Source: an uncultured Bacteroidota bacterium (GTDB lineage: Bacteria > Bacteroidota > Bacteroidia > Flavobacteriales > Flavobacteriaceae). From it: 64,000 nt of DNA. The translations under genes and the position numbers were made by a program. The stretch is taken from positions 36,738 through 100,737 of the forward strand of contig CACEAZ010000004.1 in NCBI GenBank assembly GCA_902557655.1, given 5' to 3'. Of the stretch, positions 18,417 to 27,467 are shown one piece after another (positions within the stretch are counted from its first letter, which is position 1; every line of letters begins with the position of its first letter). The notes beneath the pieces are model-generated. The model had not been told where the DNA came from. It did no database searches and saw only the letters and a program-made list of their open reading frames with translations.

Positions 18417-19241
18417 ATGGTAAAAGTAACCGCTTCTGAAGTAAATAAATTAAGGAAAACGACTGGTGCAGGTATGATGGATTGTAAAAAAGCACTTGTT
18501 GAGGCTAATGGTGATTTCGATTCTGCAATTGAAATTCTAAGAAAAAAAGGGCAAAAAGTTGCTGCTAAAAGAGCTGATCGTGAATCATCAGAGGGAGTTG
18601 CAATTGCTATTTCTAATAAAGAAAATACTACAGCAGTAGGAATTGTTTTAGCTTGTGAAACTGATTTTGTCGGAAAAAATGCTGACTTTGTAGAATTGGC
18701 TCATAAGATTGCAGAAATAGGTCTGACATGTAATTCAAAAGAAGATTTACTTAAAGCTAGTCTAGGTGAAATGAGTGTTGAAGAAAAACTTATTGAACAG
18801 ACAGGAGTCATCGGCGAAAAAATTCAGATTAATGATTTTGCCAGAATTGATTCAAATTACGTAGGAACATATATTCATGCTGGTAATAAAATTTCTTCTC
18901 TAGTTGGTTTTTCTGAAAAAGCTGATAATATCGAAGTTGCTGGAAAGGATATAGCAATGCAAATTGCAGCTATGAACCCTATAGCATTGGATGAAAATAG
19001 TGTTGATGCGATGGTAATTGAAAAAGAGATAGAAATTGCAAAAGACCAATTAAGAGCTGAAGGAAAGCCCGAAGAAATGTTGGACAAAATTGCTCAAGGA
19101 AAATTAAAAAGATTTTTCAAAGATAACACGTTGGTTCACCAAGCTTTTATAAAAGACAGTAAGGTTAGTGTTTTTCAGTACCTATCAAGCTACAATAATG
19201 ATTTGACTATCACTTCATTCAATAGAGTTTCTATAGGCTAA
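18417..19241 (+). CDS. tsf: Elongation factor Ts
   Basis: 274 aa, nucleotide exchange factor for EF-Tu. The N-terminal UBA-like region has VNKLRKTTGAGMMDCKKALVE, the EF-Ts signature, followed by the core with VGIVLACETDFVGKNADF and the dimerisation region. The C-terminal module (KLKRFFKDNTLVHQAFIKD) is intact. It is 3 nt downstream of rpsB. A TAnnTTTG promoter element for pyrH follows after its stop. Confidence 0.97.
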   Translation: MVKVTASEVNKLRKTTGAGMMDCKKALVEANGDFDSAIEILRKKGQKVAAKRADRESSEGVAIAISNKENTTAVGIVLACETDFVGKNADFVELAHKIAEIGLTCNSKEDLLKASLGEMSVEEKLIEQTGVIGEKIQINDFARIDSNYVGTYIHAGNKISSLVGFSEKADNIEVAGKDIAMQIAAMNPIALDENSVDAMVIEKEIEIAKDQLRAEGKPEEMLDKIAQGKLKRFFKDNTLVHQAFIKDSKVSVFQYLSSYNNDLTITSFNRVSIG

Positions 19242-19280
19242 TAATAAATTTTCTTATTTTTTTTCACAATAAATGTGTAG

Positions 19281-19288
19281 TATATTTG
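19281..19288 (+). promoter_or_regulatory. -7 promoter element for pyrH-frr
   Basis: TATATTTG, a full match to TAnnTTTG, 19 nt before the ATG at 19308. It supports that ATG over the in-frame TTG at 19290, which would lie at or before the expected transcription start. No clear -33 element. Confidence 0.4.
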
Positions 19289-19307
19289 TTTGAAACACTA
19301 CTTTCAA

Positions 19308-20012
19308 ATGAAATACAAAAGAATTTTACTAAAACTCTCTGGAGAAGCATTAACCGGTGACAAAAAAAACGGAATTGATCCAGAAATTCTTTTAAAATAC
19401 GCTGGAGAAATCAAAAAAGTTTATGATCTAGGAATAGAAATTGCTATCGTGATTGGTGGTGGTAATATTTACAGGGGATTTAATAACGAATATAAAATTG
19501 ATCGGGTCCAAGGAGATTACATGGGTATGTTGGCAACATTGATTAATGGACTAGCTCTACAAAATACACTAGAAAATATTGGACTTCCTACAAGGCTACA
19601 AAGTGCAATAAATGTAAATAAGGTGGCCGAACCATTTATCAAAAGAAAGGCAATCAGACATTTAGATAAAAAAAGGATTGTTATTTTTAGTGCAGGAACT
19701 GGGAATCCTTATTTTACAACAGACTCTGCTGCAGTTTTAAGAGCAATTGAAATCGAAGCTGATGTTATTCTAAAAGGAACTAGAGTTGACGGAATCTATA
19801 ATGAAGATCCAAATAAAAATTCAAATGCTTTTAAATTTGAAACTATAACTTTTAAAGAAGCCATAAGCAAGGGTCTTAAAATCATGGATACAACTGCTTT
19901 TACATTGAGTCATGAAAATAAACTGCCAATTATAGTTTTTGACATGAATAAAAAAGACAATTTATTAAAGGTTTTAAACGGAGAAAAAGTTGGTACAATT
20001 GTAAATTTATAA
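19308..20012 (+). CDS. pyrH: UMP kinase
   Basis: 234 aa from the ATG at 19308; an in-frame TTG at 19290 would add six residues but the canonical N-terminus MKYKRILLKLSGEAL begins at the ATG. Amino acid kinase fold: KLSGEAL phosphate loop, VIGGGNIYRG, the UMP-binding YMGMLATLINGLALQ and ATP site FSAGTGNPYFTTDSAA are all present. It phosphorylates UMP to UDP as a hexamer. It precedes frr by 8 nt, as in many bacteria where rpsB-tsf-pyrH-frr form one cluster. Confidence 0.96.
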   Translation: MKYKRILLKLSGEALTGDKKNGIDPEILLKYAGEIKKVYDLGIEIAIVIGGGNIYRGFNNEYKIDRVQGDYMGMLATLINGLALQNTLENIGLPTRLQSAINVNKVAEPFIKRKAIRHLDKKRIVIFSAGTGNPYFTTDSAAVLRAIEIEADVILKGTRVDGIYNEDPNKNSNAFKFETITFKEAISKGLKIMDTTAFTLSHENKLPIIVFDMNKKDNLLKVLNGEKVGTIVNL

Positions 20013-20020
20013 TAAAAATC

Positions 20021-20578
20021 ATGAGTGAAGATTTAGAAATTATTTTTGATTTAGCAAAAGATTCAATGTCTAATGCTATTTCTCATCTTGAAAAAAAACT
20101 TTTAAACATTAGAGCAGGAAAAGCTAATCCAAATATGCTTACAAATGTATTTGTTGATTATTATGGAACAAGTACCCCCATATCACAAGTTGCAAATGTT
20201 AATACACCTGATGGAAGAACACTTATTATTCAGCCTTGGGATAAATCTATGCTACAGGAAATTGAAAAGGGAATTGAAGTTGCCAATTTAGGCTTCAATC
20301 CAATGAATAATGGTGAAAACATTATCATAAATGTTCCCGTTTTGACTGAAGAAAGAAGAAGAGAGCTTGTTAAGCAAGCAAAAATTGAAGTTGAAGAAGC
20401 TAAAATAGCTATTAGAAACGCTAGAAAAGACGCGAATAATGAAATTAAAAAGTCTGAAGATTTTTCTGAAGATCTAAAGAAAAATTCTGAATTAGATATT
20501 CAGGAAATCACTGATAATAATATTAAAAAAGTTGACACAATTTTTGAAAAGAAACAAAGCGAAATAATGACTTTATAA
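20021..20578 (+). CDS. frr: Ribosome recycling factor
   Basis: 185 aa, standard length. The first helix contains LEKKLLNIRAGKANPNML, followed by the signature VDYYGTSTPISQVANV and TLIIQPWDKSML in the beta domain, then the long C-terminal coiled coil with TEERRRELVKQAK. With EF-G it splits post-termination ribosomes. It is 8 nt after pyrH and is followed by a 63-nt gap before the RND gene. Confidence 0.97.
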   Translation: MSEDLEIIFDLAKDSMSNAISHLEKKLLNIRAGKANPNMLTNVFVDYYGTSTPISQVANVNTPDGRTLIIQPWDKSMLQEIEKGIEVANLGFNPMNNGENIIINVPVLTEERRRELVKQAKIEVEEAKIAIRNARKDANNEIKKSEDFSEDLKKNSELDIQEITDNNIKKVDTIFEKKQSEIMTL

Positions 20579-20641
20579 ATAGTTGTTTTTTCAAAAATTG
20601 ACAGCACTTATTAGTATCTTTACCTTAACAATATTAAAAAA

Positions 20642-23026
20642 ATGAATAAGAGCCTTTTTTCTGGTTTTTGGGAAAAAATTTCCAAAATAATTTTAAAAAA
20701 TAGAGTTCTTATTGTTTTATCCCTATTAACAGCAACCTACTTTTTTACTACTCATTGGGATAATATTAGATTTACATATACAGAAGCAAATTTACTTCCT
20801 GCAACACATCCTGAAAATATTAAATATAAATCCTTCACTGATAAATTTGGAGAGGAAGGAAATCTTATAGTAATTTCTGTAAAAGATTCTACTTTATTTA
20901 CAATTGAAAAATTAAATGCTTGGAATGAATTGTCTCATTCCTTTAAAGACCACGAAGATGTATCAACTGTAATTGCTTTTGGTGACTTACAAAAACTAAA
21001 AAAGAATAAATCTTCTAAACAATTTTATATAGAACCTTTTATTAAAGATTCTATATCTGAAGAATCAGAATTAGAATTATTAAAAAACGAAATTTTTAAT
21101 AATTCACCTTTCTATGATAAATTTTTAATTAACTCTGAATCAAAAGCGGTAAGAACAGCAATTAATTTAAAAACTGAAGTTGTAAATACGGTTTTAAGAG
21201 AACAGTTTGTAAATAATGTTTTACTTCCAAGAGTTTCTGAATTCGAGCAAAAATACAATCTTGATGTTAGAATTTCTGGAATGCCTTATGTTCGGACCAA
21301 GTACTCAGAAACAATTAAAGCAGAATTAGGAAAATTTCTTATTCTTGCCTTAATTGTCACCTCGCTTATTTTCTTTTTATTTTTTAGGTCATTTAGAGCT
21401 ACATTGATTTCAATTATTGCGGTTTCTGTAGGAGTAATGTGGACACTTGGTATAGTTGGAATTTTAGAATATGAATTAACTGTACTTACGGCAATTATTC
21501 CTCCTTTGATAATAGTTATTGGAATGCCTAATTGTATTTTCTTGATTAATAAATATCAGCATGAACTAAATAAACACGGAGATAAATCTTTATCACTTCA
21601 GAAAGTAATTACCAAGATAGGTAATGTAACCCTTATGACTAATGTAACAACTGCTTCGGGATTCGCAACATTCATTACCACTGACAGTAAACTACTAAAT
21701 GAATTTGGTTTGGTAGCATCGTTAAGTATCTTATCAATATTTATTTTATGCCTACTGATTATTCCTATTGTTTATAGTTTTCTTCCAAAGCCAGATGAAA
21801 AGCATCTTGAGCATCAAAATAAAAAATGGATTAATAATCTTCTTAATTGGATGGTTAGTGTAGTTAAAACTAAAAGAATAGAAGTTTATATTATTTCTGT
21901 AATGCTATTAGCTTTAAGTATAATTGGAATATATAAAATTGAAATTTCTGGTAGCTTCATCGATGACATGCCTAGAAATACAGAATTCTTTGATGATATT
22001 CTTTATTATGAAAAAGAATTTAACGGTATTTTACCCTTAGAAATATATATAGATTCTAAAAGAAAAAAATCAATCACTAAGCTTTCTACCATTAAAAAAA
22101 TGGAGATTGTTGAAAATCTAATAACTAAATTTCCTGAGCTATCAAGGCCAATTTCAGTGGTAAGTCTTGTAAAATATTCTAAACAAGCCTTTTATAATGG
22201 AAATCCAAAATACTATCAAGTTCCAACTTCACAAGAAAATAGCTTTATTCTTTCTTATGCTAAAAATTCAACTTCAGATGTTGACCTTTTAAACAATTTT
22301 GTTGATAGTACCGGCCAGTATACAAGAATTACAACTTTCATGAAAGATATGAAAATTGAAAGGATGGAAAGAATTGAAGAAGAGTTAAATGCTGAAATAG
22401 AGAAAGTTATGCCATCAGATAGGTTTGAGGTATTCTTGACCGGAAAAGCTTACCTCTTTCAAAAGGGAACTTATTTTTTAGTTGAAAATCTTGTTTGGTC
22501 ACTAGGTTTAGCAGTGGTTTTAATTTCTTTATTTATGGCTTATTTATTTAGAAATTTTAGAATGATTATTATTTCGCTCATCCCTAACCTACTTCCGCTT
22601 TTAATAACGGCTGGATTAATGGGTTATATTGGGATACCTATTAAGCCTTCAACAATTTTAATATTTAGTATTGCATTTGGAATTTCTGTTGATGATACAA
22701 TTCATTTCTTGGCAAAATATAGACAAGAACTTCAGGAAAACAAATGGCAAGTAAAAAAATCTGTTTATAACTCTGTTAGGGAAACAGGGCTAAGTATGTT
22801 TTATACGTCGATAGTACTATTTTTTGGATTTTCTGTTTTTATAGTTTCAAATTTTGGCGGTACGGTTGCTCTTGGTTCTTTGGTTTCTGGAACGCTTCTG
22901 CTTGCAATGCTGTCTAATCTTTTATTGTTGCCTTCTCTTTTATTAACTCTTGACAAGTCAATAGCAAATGAAAAAGTTCTGAAAGACCCTAAAATTAAAA
23001 TCCTTTCTGATCAAGAGGAATTATAA
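20642..23026 (+). CDS. RND/MMPL-family (Patched-like) membrane transporter
   Basis: 794 aa. The layout is that of the RND superfamily in its short form: one N-terminal helix (about 20-40), a periplasmic loop (40-220), five helices (about 230-370), helix 7 near 415, a second loop (435-615) and five helices to the end. GxxxD-type segments are visible in each half (TTASGFATFI and AFGISVDDTIHFLAKYR). This group includes hopanoid, lipid and MMPL-type exporters; substrate is unknown. There is no adaptor or outer-membrane partner next to it, which sets it apart from drug-efflux RND pumps. Located between frr and asnS, as in related Flavobacteriia by recollection. Confidence 0.85.
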   Translation: MNKSLFSGFWEKISKIILKNRVLIVLSLLTATYFFTTHWDNIRFTYTEANLLPATHPENIKYKSFTDKFGEEGNLIVISVKDSTLFTIEKLNAWNELSHSFKDHEDVSTVIAFGDLQKLKKNKSSKQFYIEPFIKDSISEESELELLKNEIFNNSPFYDKFLINSESKAVRTAINLKTEVVNTVLREQFVNNVLLPRVSEFEQKYNLDVRISGMPYVRTKYSETIKAELGKFLILALIVTSLIFFLFFRSFRATLISIIAVSVGVMWTLGIVGILEYELTVLTAIIPPLIIVIGMPNCIFLINKYQHELNKHGDKSLSLQKVITKIGNVTLMTNVTTASGFATFITTDSKLLNEFGLVASLSILSIFILCLLIIPIVYSFLPKPDEKHLEHQNKKWINNLLNWMVSVVKTKRIEVYIISVMLLALSIIGIYKIEISGSFIDDMPRNTEFFDDILYYEKEFNGILPLEIYIDSKRKKSITKLSTIKKMEIVENLITKFPELSRPISVVSLVKYSKQAFYNGNPKYYQVPTSQENSFILSYAKNSTSDVDLLNNFVDSTGQYTRITTFMKDMKIERMERIEEELNAEIEKVMPSDRFEVFLTGKAYLFQKGTYFLVENLVWSLGLAVVLISLFMAYLFRNFRMIIISLIPNLLPLLITAGLMGYIGIPIKPSTILIFSIAFGISVDDTIHFLAKYRQELQENKWQVKKSVYNSVRETGLSMFYTSIVLFFGFSVFIVSNFGGTVALGSLVSGTLLLAMLSNLLLLPSLLLTLDKSIANEKVLKDPKIKILSDQEEL

Positions 23027-23044
23027 TATTTAGTTGCAAAGACA

Positions 23045-23052
23045 TATATTTG
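23045..23052 (+). promoter_or_regulatory. -7 promoter element for asnS-rpoN
   Basis: TATATTTG, a full match to TAnnTTTG, 16 nt before the asnS ATG. A -33 element is not evident at normal spacing. Confidence 0.4.
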
Positions 23053-23068
23053 AATAAATTATTTAACG

Positions 23069-24505
23069 ATGAATCATATTTCTATAATTGATATACTTAA
23101 TTCTGAGGATTATTTCAGTAAAGAAGTCAATATTTGTGGATGGGTAAAAACTTTCAGAGCAAATAGATTTATTGCTTTAAATGACGGATCAAGTATAAAA
23201 AATATTCAATGTGTTATCGATTTTGAAAACACAGATCCTGATAAATTAAAAAAAATATCTACTGGTGCTGCATTGTCAATTAACGGGGATGTTGTAAACA
23301 GTCAGGGGTCAAAACAATCTATTGAAATTCAGGTCAATAATTTTGAAATACTTGGTGAATCTGATGCTGAAGTTTATCCGATACAGCCAAAAAAACACTC
23401 GTTTGAATTTTTGAGAGAAAATGCTCACTTAAGAACAAGAACAAATACCTTTAGCGCTGTCATGAGAATTAGATCATCATTGTCTTTTGCTATTCACAAT
23501 TATTTTAATTTAAACGGTTTCTATTATGTGCATACACCGATAATCACAGCTAGTGATGCTGAGGGTGCTGGAGAGCAATTTCGAGTTACTACCTTGGATT
23601 TGAAGAACACACCAGTTGACGAATCAGGAACGATAGATTTTAAAAAGGACTTTTTTGGAAAAGAAACAAATTTAACCGTTTCTGGTCAGTTAGAGGCAGA
23701 GGCCTATGCAATGTCATTAGGAAAGGTTTATACTTTTGGGCCAACTTTTAGAGCTGAAAACTCTAATACTTCAAGACATCTTTCTGAATTTTGGATGATA
23801 GAACCAGAAGTTGCTTTTATGGATATCAATGGCAACATGAAATTGGCTGAGGACTTTCTTAAGTATATAATTGATTATGTTTTAAAAAACAATAGTGAAG
23901 ATCTGGAATTTTTAGAGACCAGATTACTTAACGAAGAAAAGCAAAAACCACAAAATGAAAGGAATGAGCTAAGTTTAATTGAAAAATTAAATTTTGTTTT
24001 AGAAAACAAATTCAAAGTGATTACTTATACTGAGGCAATAGATATCTTGAGAAATTGTAAACCTAATAAGAAGAAGAAATTTAAATATCTGATTAATGAA
24101 TGGGGTACAGATTTACAAAGTGAACACGAGAGATTCCTTGTTGAAAAAGAATTCAAATGCCCTGTTGTAATCTATAATTATCCTGCAAAAATCAAATCAT
24201 TTTACATGAAATTAAATGAAGATGGCAAAACAGTAAGAGCTATGGATATACTATTTCCAGGAATTGGCGAAATTGTGGGAGGATCTCAAAGAGAAGAAAG
24301 ATTAGATGTATTATTAAAGAGGATAGAAGAAATAGGAATTGATAAAAAAGAATTATGGTGGTATACCGATCTAAGGAAATACGGAACTGCTGTTCACTCT
24401 GGCTTTGGTCTTGGATTTGAAAGATTAGTTATGTTTGTTACTGGTATGTCAAATATCAGGGATGTAATTCCATTTCCAAGAACACCACAAAATGCTGAGT
24501 TTTAA
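23069..24505 (+). CDS. asnS: Asparaginyl-tRNA synthetase
   Basis: 478 aa class IIb synthetase. The N-terminal OB-fold (about 15-100) is followed by the catalytic core with motif 2 in FGPTFRAENSNTSRHLSEFW and motif 3 in GFGLGFERLVMFV. The tripartite pattern HSGFGLGFERL and absence of an aspartate-specific GAD insertion distinguish it from AspRS, which is encoded separately at 34504. It charges tRNA-Asn directly, so the indirect amidation route may not be needed here. rpoN begins 5 nt downstream. Confidence 0.97.
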   Translation: MNHISIIDILNSEDYFSKEVNICGWVKTFRANRFIALNDGSSIKNIQCVIDFENTDPDKLKKISTGAALSINGDVVNSQGSKQSIEIQVNNFEILGESDAEVYPIQPKKHSFEFLRENAHLRTRTNTFSAVMRIRSSLSFAIHNYFNLNGFYYVHTPIITASDAEGAGEQFRVTTLDLKNTPVDESGTIDFKKDFFGKETNLTVSGQLEAEAYAMSLGKVYTFGPTFRAENSNTSRHLSEFWMIEPEVAFMDINGNMKLAEDFLKYIIDYVLKNNSEDLEFLETRLLNEEKQKPQNERNELSLIEKLNFVLENKFKVITYTEAIDILRNCKPNKKKKFKYLINEWGTDLQSEHERFLVEKEFKCPVVIYNYPAKIKSFYMKLNEDGKTVRAMDILFPGIGEIVGGSQREERLDVLLKRIEEIGIDKKELWWYTDLRKYGTAVHSGFGLGFERLVMFVTGMSNIRDVIPFPRTPQNAEF

Positions 24506-24510
24506 TAACT

Positions 24511-25938
24511 ATGAAACAATTTTTAAAACTTAAATTATCTCAAAAATTATCTCCTCAACAAATTCAATTAATGAAATTGATTCAACTTCCAACCCTGGAT
24601 TTTGAACAAAAAATTCAAAGAGAAATTGAAGAAAACCCAGCTCTAGAACAGGGTCAAAATTCATCTGATGAAAATAATGATGAAGGTCAGGATGATTACT
24701 CCGATTCAGACGATCTAAATATTGATGATTATATCAATTACGATGATACACCCTCATATAAATTAAGTTCAAACAATTCAGGAAATCAAGAAGATAAAAA
24801 CATTCCCTTTGCATCAGGAATTTCATTTACACAGCATCTTTTAACACAGCTAAAACCAATTAGTTTAAGTGAAAAGAAGATGAAAATAGCAGAATTTCTT
24901 GTTGGTAGTATTGACGAATCAGGATATATAAGGCTTGATCCTGATGAAATAATCGACGATTTAGCATTTACACAAAATCTAATTGTATCAAATGATGAGT
25001 TAGAAGAAGTTCTAAAAATTGTTCAAGAATTTGATCCCCCCGGAGTTGGTGCTCTTTCCTTACAAAATTGTCTAATTCTACAATTAAAAAGAAAAAAAAG
25101 TTCCGTCTCGATAGATTTAGCAATTGAAATTATTGAAAATTCATTTGAACAATTTTCAAAAAAACATTTTGAAAAATTAATGAATAAATATTCAATTAAT
25201 GAAGAACAATTAAAGGAGGTGATAACCATTATATCAAAACTAAATCCAAAACCTGGTGGATCGTACTCTGGTGGAGGGAAGCCCGTTGAACAAGTAATCC
25301 CAGACTTTAAAATATCAATTGAAAATAATGAACTTATTCTAGAGCTAAACTATAGAAATAGTCCTACACTAAACATTTCAAGAGATTATGACGAAATGCT
25401 AAGAGGGTACAAACTTGAAAAAAATAAATCTAAATCTCAAAGGGAAGCAATTCAATTTATAAAACAAAAATTAGATTCTGCAAAGTGGTTTATTGACGCG
25501 GTAAAACAAAGACAACAAACACTCTTCATTACTATGCAGGCAATTATGAATTACCAAAAAGAATACTTTATCACTGGTGATGAAAGAAAAATAAAACCAA
25601 TGATCTTAAAAGATATTGCTAATGAGATTGAAATGGATATATCTACTATTTCAAGAGTAGCTAATAGCAAATATGTTGATACTCCATACGGAACAAAACT
25701 TTTGAAAGAGTTTTTTAGTGAATCTATGAAGACAACTAGTGGAGAAGAAATTTCAACTATTGAGATTAAGAAAATTTTAGAAAAGATTATTTCTAACGAA
25801 AATAAAAGAAAGCCTGAAACAGATGAAAAGCTTGTAAAATTATTAAATGAAAAAGGCTACAAAATTGCTAGACGAACAGTCGCTAAATATAGGGAGCAAC
25901 TAAATATTCCTGTTGCTAGACTAAGAAAAGAAATTTAA
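24511..25938 (+). CDS. rpoN: RNA polymerase sigma-54 factor
   Basis: 475 aa. Region I is Gln/Leu-rich (LKLSQKLSPQQIQLMKLIQL) and ends in EENPALEQ, which contacts AAA+ activators. An acidic region II (about 50-95) leads to the core-binding domain and then the DNA-binding region with the helix-turn-helix stretch LKDIANEIEMDISTISRVA. The RpoN box ARRTVAKYRE is at about 453-462, close to the C-terminus. All regions look intact, so sigma-54-dependent promoters should exist in this organism, although no activator gene is in the window. Transcribed with asnS and convergent with the exbD gene, with a 10-nt gap. Confidence 0.97.
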   Translation: MKQFLKLKLSQKLSPQQIQLMKLIQLPTLDFEQKIQREIEENPALEQGQNSSDENNDEGQDDYSDSDDLNIDDYINYDDTPSYKLSSNNSGNQEDKNIPFASGISFTQHLLTQLKPISLSEKKMKIAEFLVGSIDESGYIRLDPDEIIDDLAFTQNLIVSNDELEEVLKIVQEFDPPGVGALSLQNCLILQLKRKKSSVSIDLAIEIIENSFEQFSKKHFEKLMNKYSINEEQLKEVITIISKLNPKPGGSYSGGGKPVEQVIPDFKISIENNELILELNYRNSPTLNISRDYDEMLRGYKLEKNKSKSQREAIQFIKQKLDSAKWFIDAVKQRQQTLFITMQAIMNYQKEYFITGDERKIKPMILKDIANEIEMDISTISRVANSKYVDTPYGTKLLKEFFSESMKTTSGEEISTIEIKKILEKIISNENKRKPETDEKLVKLLNEKGYKIARRTVAKYREQLNIPVARLRKEI

Positions 25939-25948
25939 ATAGTACTTT

Positions 25949-26431
25949 TTAATTCTTATTCAAAGAAACATCACCGATTCTAGTGGTGTAGTTAATCTTT
26001 AAGGCATTTACTTTTCTAAGCTCCTGTTTAATATCTCCAATGATACCCATATTTGTCTCTTTATCAACTTTAAGTGCAGTAGTTAAAAAAGGTCTTAATT
26101 CTTCTCTTTTTGATTCTCTCTCTGCATATATAAATGCTGGAATATCAGAAACTTCAGAAAACTTATCGTTTAACTGTAGTCTAGCTTCTGTTCCAAACTT
26201 AGATTGATATCCAAAATTGGGTTTACCTGCATATATATACATAACCAACTCCTTTTTATCAAGCTTTTCAACTTGATTAGCTGCAGGAAGTTCATTTTTG
26301 ATTTTTAATTCATTATCTCTCATTACGGTAGCTACCATAAAAAAGAACAAGAGCATAAAAACAATATCAGGAAGAGATGCTGTATTTACAGCTGGTAAAT
26401 CTCCTTTTTTCTTTTTATTAAATTTTGACAT
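25949..26431 (-). CDS. ExbD/TolR-family biopolymer transport protein (second copy)
   Basis: 160 aa with a short basic cytoplasmic N-terminus (MSKFNKKKKGDLP), one membrane helix with the functional acidic residue early in it (TASLPDIVFMLLFFFMVATV, Asp23) and a periplasmic domain ending in ALKINYTTRIGDV. ExbD/TolR proteins form the stator core of proton-driven motors that power TonB-dependent outer-membrane uptake or Tol functions. It is the last gene of the exbB-membrane protein-exbD-exbD operon, 16 nt after the first exbD. The two ExbD paralogues share little outside the helix, so they may form a heteromer. Confidence 0.9.
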   Translation of the reverse strand: MSKFNKKKKGDLPAVNTASLPDIVFMLLFFFMVATVMRDNELKIKNELPAANQVEKLDKKELVMYIYAGKPNFGYQSKFGTEARLQLNDKFSEVSDIPAFIYAERESKREELRPFLTTALKVDKETNMGIIGDIKQELRKVNALKINYTTRIGDVSLNKN

Positions 26432-26447
26432 AATTGTTTTCTCTTAA

Positions 26448-27044
26448 TTATTGAACTTCAGAAAGTTTCTGTGGGTACTCCTTACGAAGTCTATTAATAT
26501 TTTCTTTTAACTTGTCTTTACTTCCAGGCCAATTAACGTCTTTGTAATTTTTCATCATTTCAGAGTAACTTGTTCCATATAATTCTTGAGCTCTGATATT
26601 TCTAAGATGGGTGTATGCAGCAACTAATTCATTTTGAACAGAAATATATGTCGCATAAGAAGTTTCCCTCTCGTTTTTTAATGAAATAATTGCTTTATCA
26701 GGATTATCAGAAGATTTTTTATCTCTTTCCCCTTTACAGTAATCACAAGCATCCTCACCTGATCCTCCACCATTGTCAAGGAAATTAATTGCAGCTTCTC
26801 TTAAGTTCTCTAATTCCATTAACTCATCTTCAACTAAGAGCTGATCTTTACCATTTAACAAAACAGTAAAAATATTTTTTTGTTTAATAACTACATCTTC
26901 TTCAGATTCTTCCATTGGTGGAAGTTTCCTACTGATACCTGAATCTGTTTCAATAGTTGTAGTTACTAAGAAAAAAATCAATAATAGGAAAGCAATGTCA
27001 GCCATTGATCCTGCATTAACTTCTGGTGATGATCTTCTTGCCAT
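26448..27044 (-). CDS. ExbD/TolR-family biopolymer transport protein (first copy)
   Basis: 198 aa. The N-terminus MARRSSPEVNAGSMADIAFLL places the conserved helix aspartate at Asp16, followed by LIFFLVTTTI. The periplasmic part contains KQKNIFTVLLNGKDQLLVEDELMEL, split by an insert with a CxxC pair (ACDYCKGERDKK) that is not part of the ExbD fold I know, and a Tyr-rich C-terminus (ELYGTSYSEMMKNY). Longer than E. coli ExbD (141 aa). It lies 6 nt after the small membrane protein and 16 nt before the second exbD. Confidence 0.9.
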   Translation of the reverse strand: MARRSSPEVNAGSMADIAFLLLIFFLVTTTIETDSGISRKLPPMEESEEDVVIKQKNIFTVLLNGKDQLLVEDELMELENLREAAINFLDNGGGSGEDACDYCKGERDKKSSDNPDKAIISLKNERETSYATYISVQNELVAAYTHLRNIRAQELYGTSYSEMMKNYKDVNWPGSKDKLKENINRLRKEYPQKLSEVQ

Positions 27045-27050
27045 GTTAAA

Positions 27051-27458
27051 TTATTTTCTGTTTTTATAACCGAAAAATAACATTGTACCACTAGCTATTA
27101 TAATAAGTGAGTAGAACATAAATAATGCTGCTCCTATAAACTTAGAACTAGTAGCTGATAATATTTTTCCCTCTCTCATTAAAGTTTCTTCTCCAGATGC
27201 TAAAATAAAACAAAGAGCAAATAGCCCGATAAATGAACCAATCATTTTGAGAGTAGTCATCAAATTAGACTTATCACTAAACATATTCTTGAGTCCAAAA
27301 TACAATACAGATGATATAATGATGAAAAGAACAACATATGCATTATATAATATCATATCAATACCCGAAAGTATGTCAGACAATATTAACAGGACGAAAA
27401 CAATTCCAAGAACCGACAAGCCTATTGCCGAAACCTTTAATATTTTATATAAATCCAT
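27051..27458 (-). CDS. Four-helix membrane protein of the ExbB-ExbD cluster
   Basis: 135 aa, nearly all hydrophobic with about four membrane helices (8-30, 37-58, 70-88, 108-130) and short loops. No catalytic motif is visible and I do not recognise a named family. It lies between exbB (9 nt) and the first exbD (6 nt) in the same transcript, so it is probably an accessory subunit of the proton-driven motor or a partner needed for its assembly. Function is inferred only from location. Confidence 0.75.
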   Translation of the reverse strand: MDLYKILKVSAIGLSVLGIVFVLLILSDILSGIDMILYNAYVVLFIIISSVLYFGLKNMFSDKSNLMTTLKMIGSFIGLFALCFILASGEETLMREGKILSATSSKFIGAALFMFYSLIIIASGTMLFFGYKNRK

Positions 27459-27467
27459 AGTAAATTT

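Noticed and set aside
20598..20622. Promoter for the RND transporter gene
   Set aside because: TATCTTTA matches seven of eight -7 positions and TTG lies upstream, but the 14-nt spacing is too short for the Bacteroidota promoter, so it was not listed.
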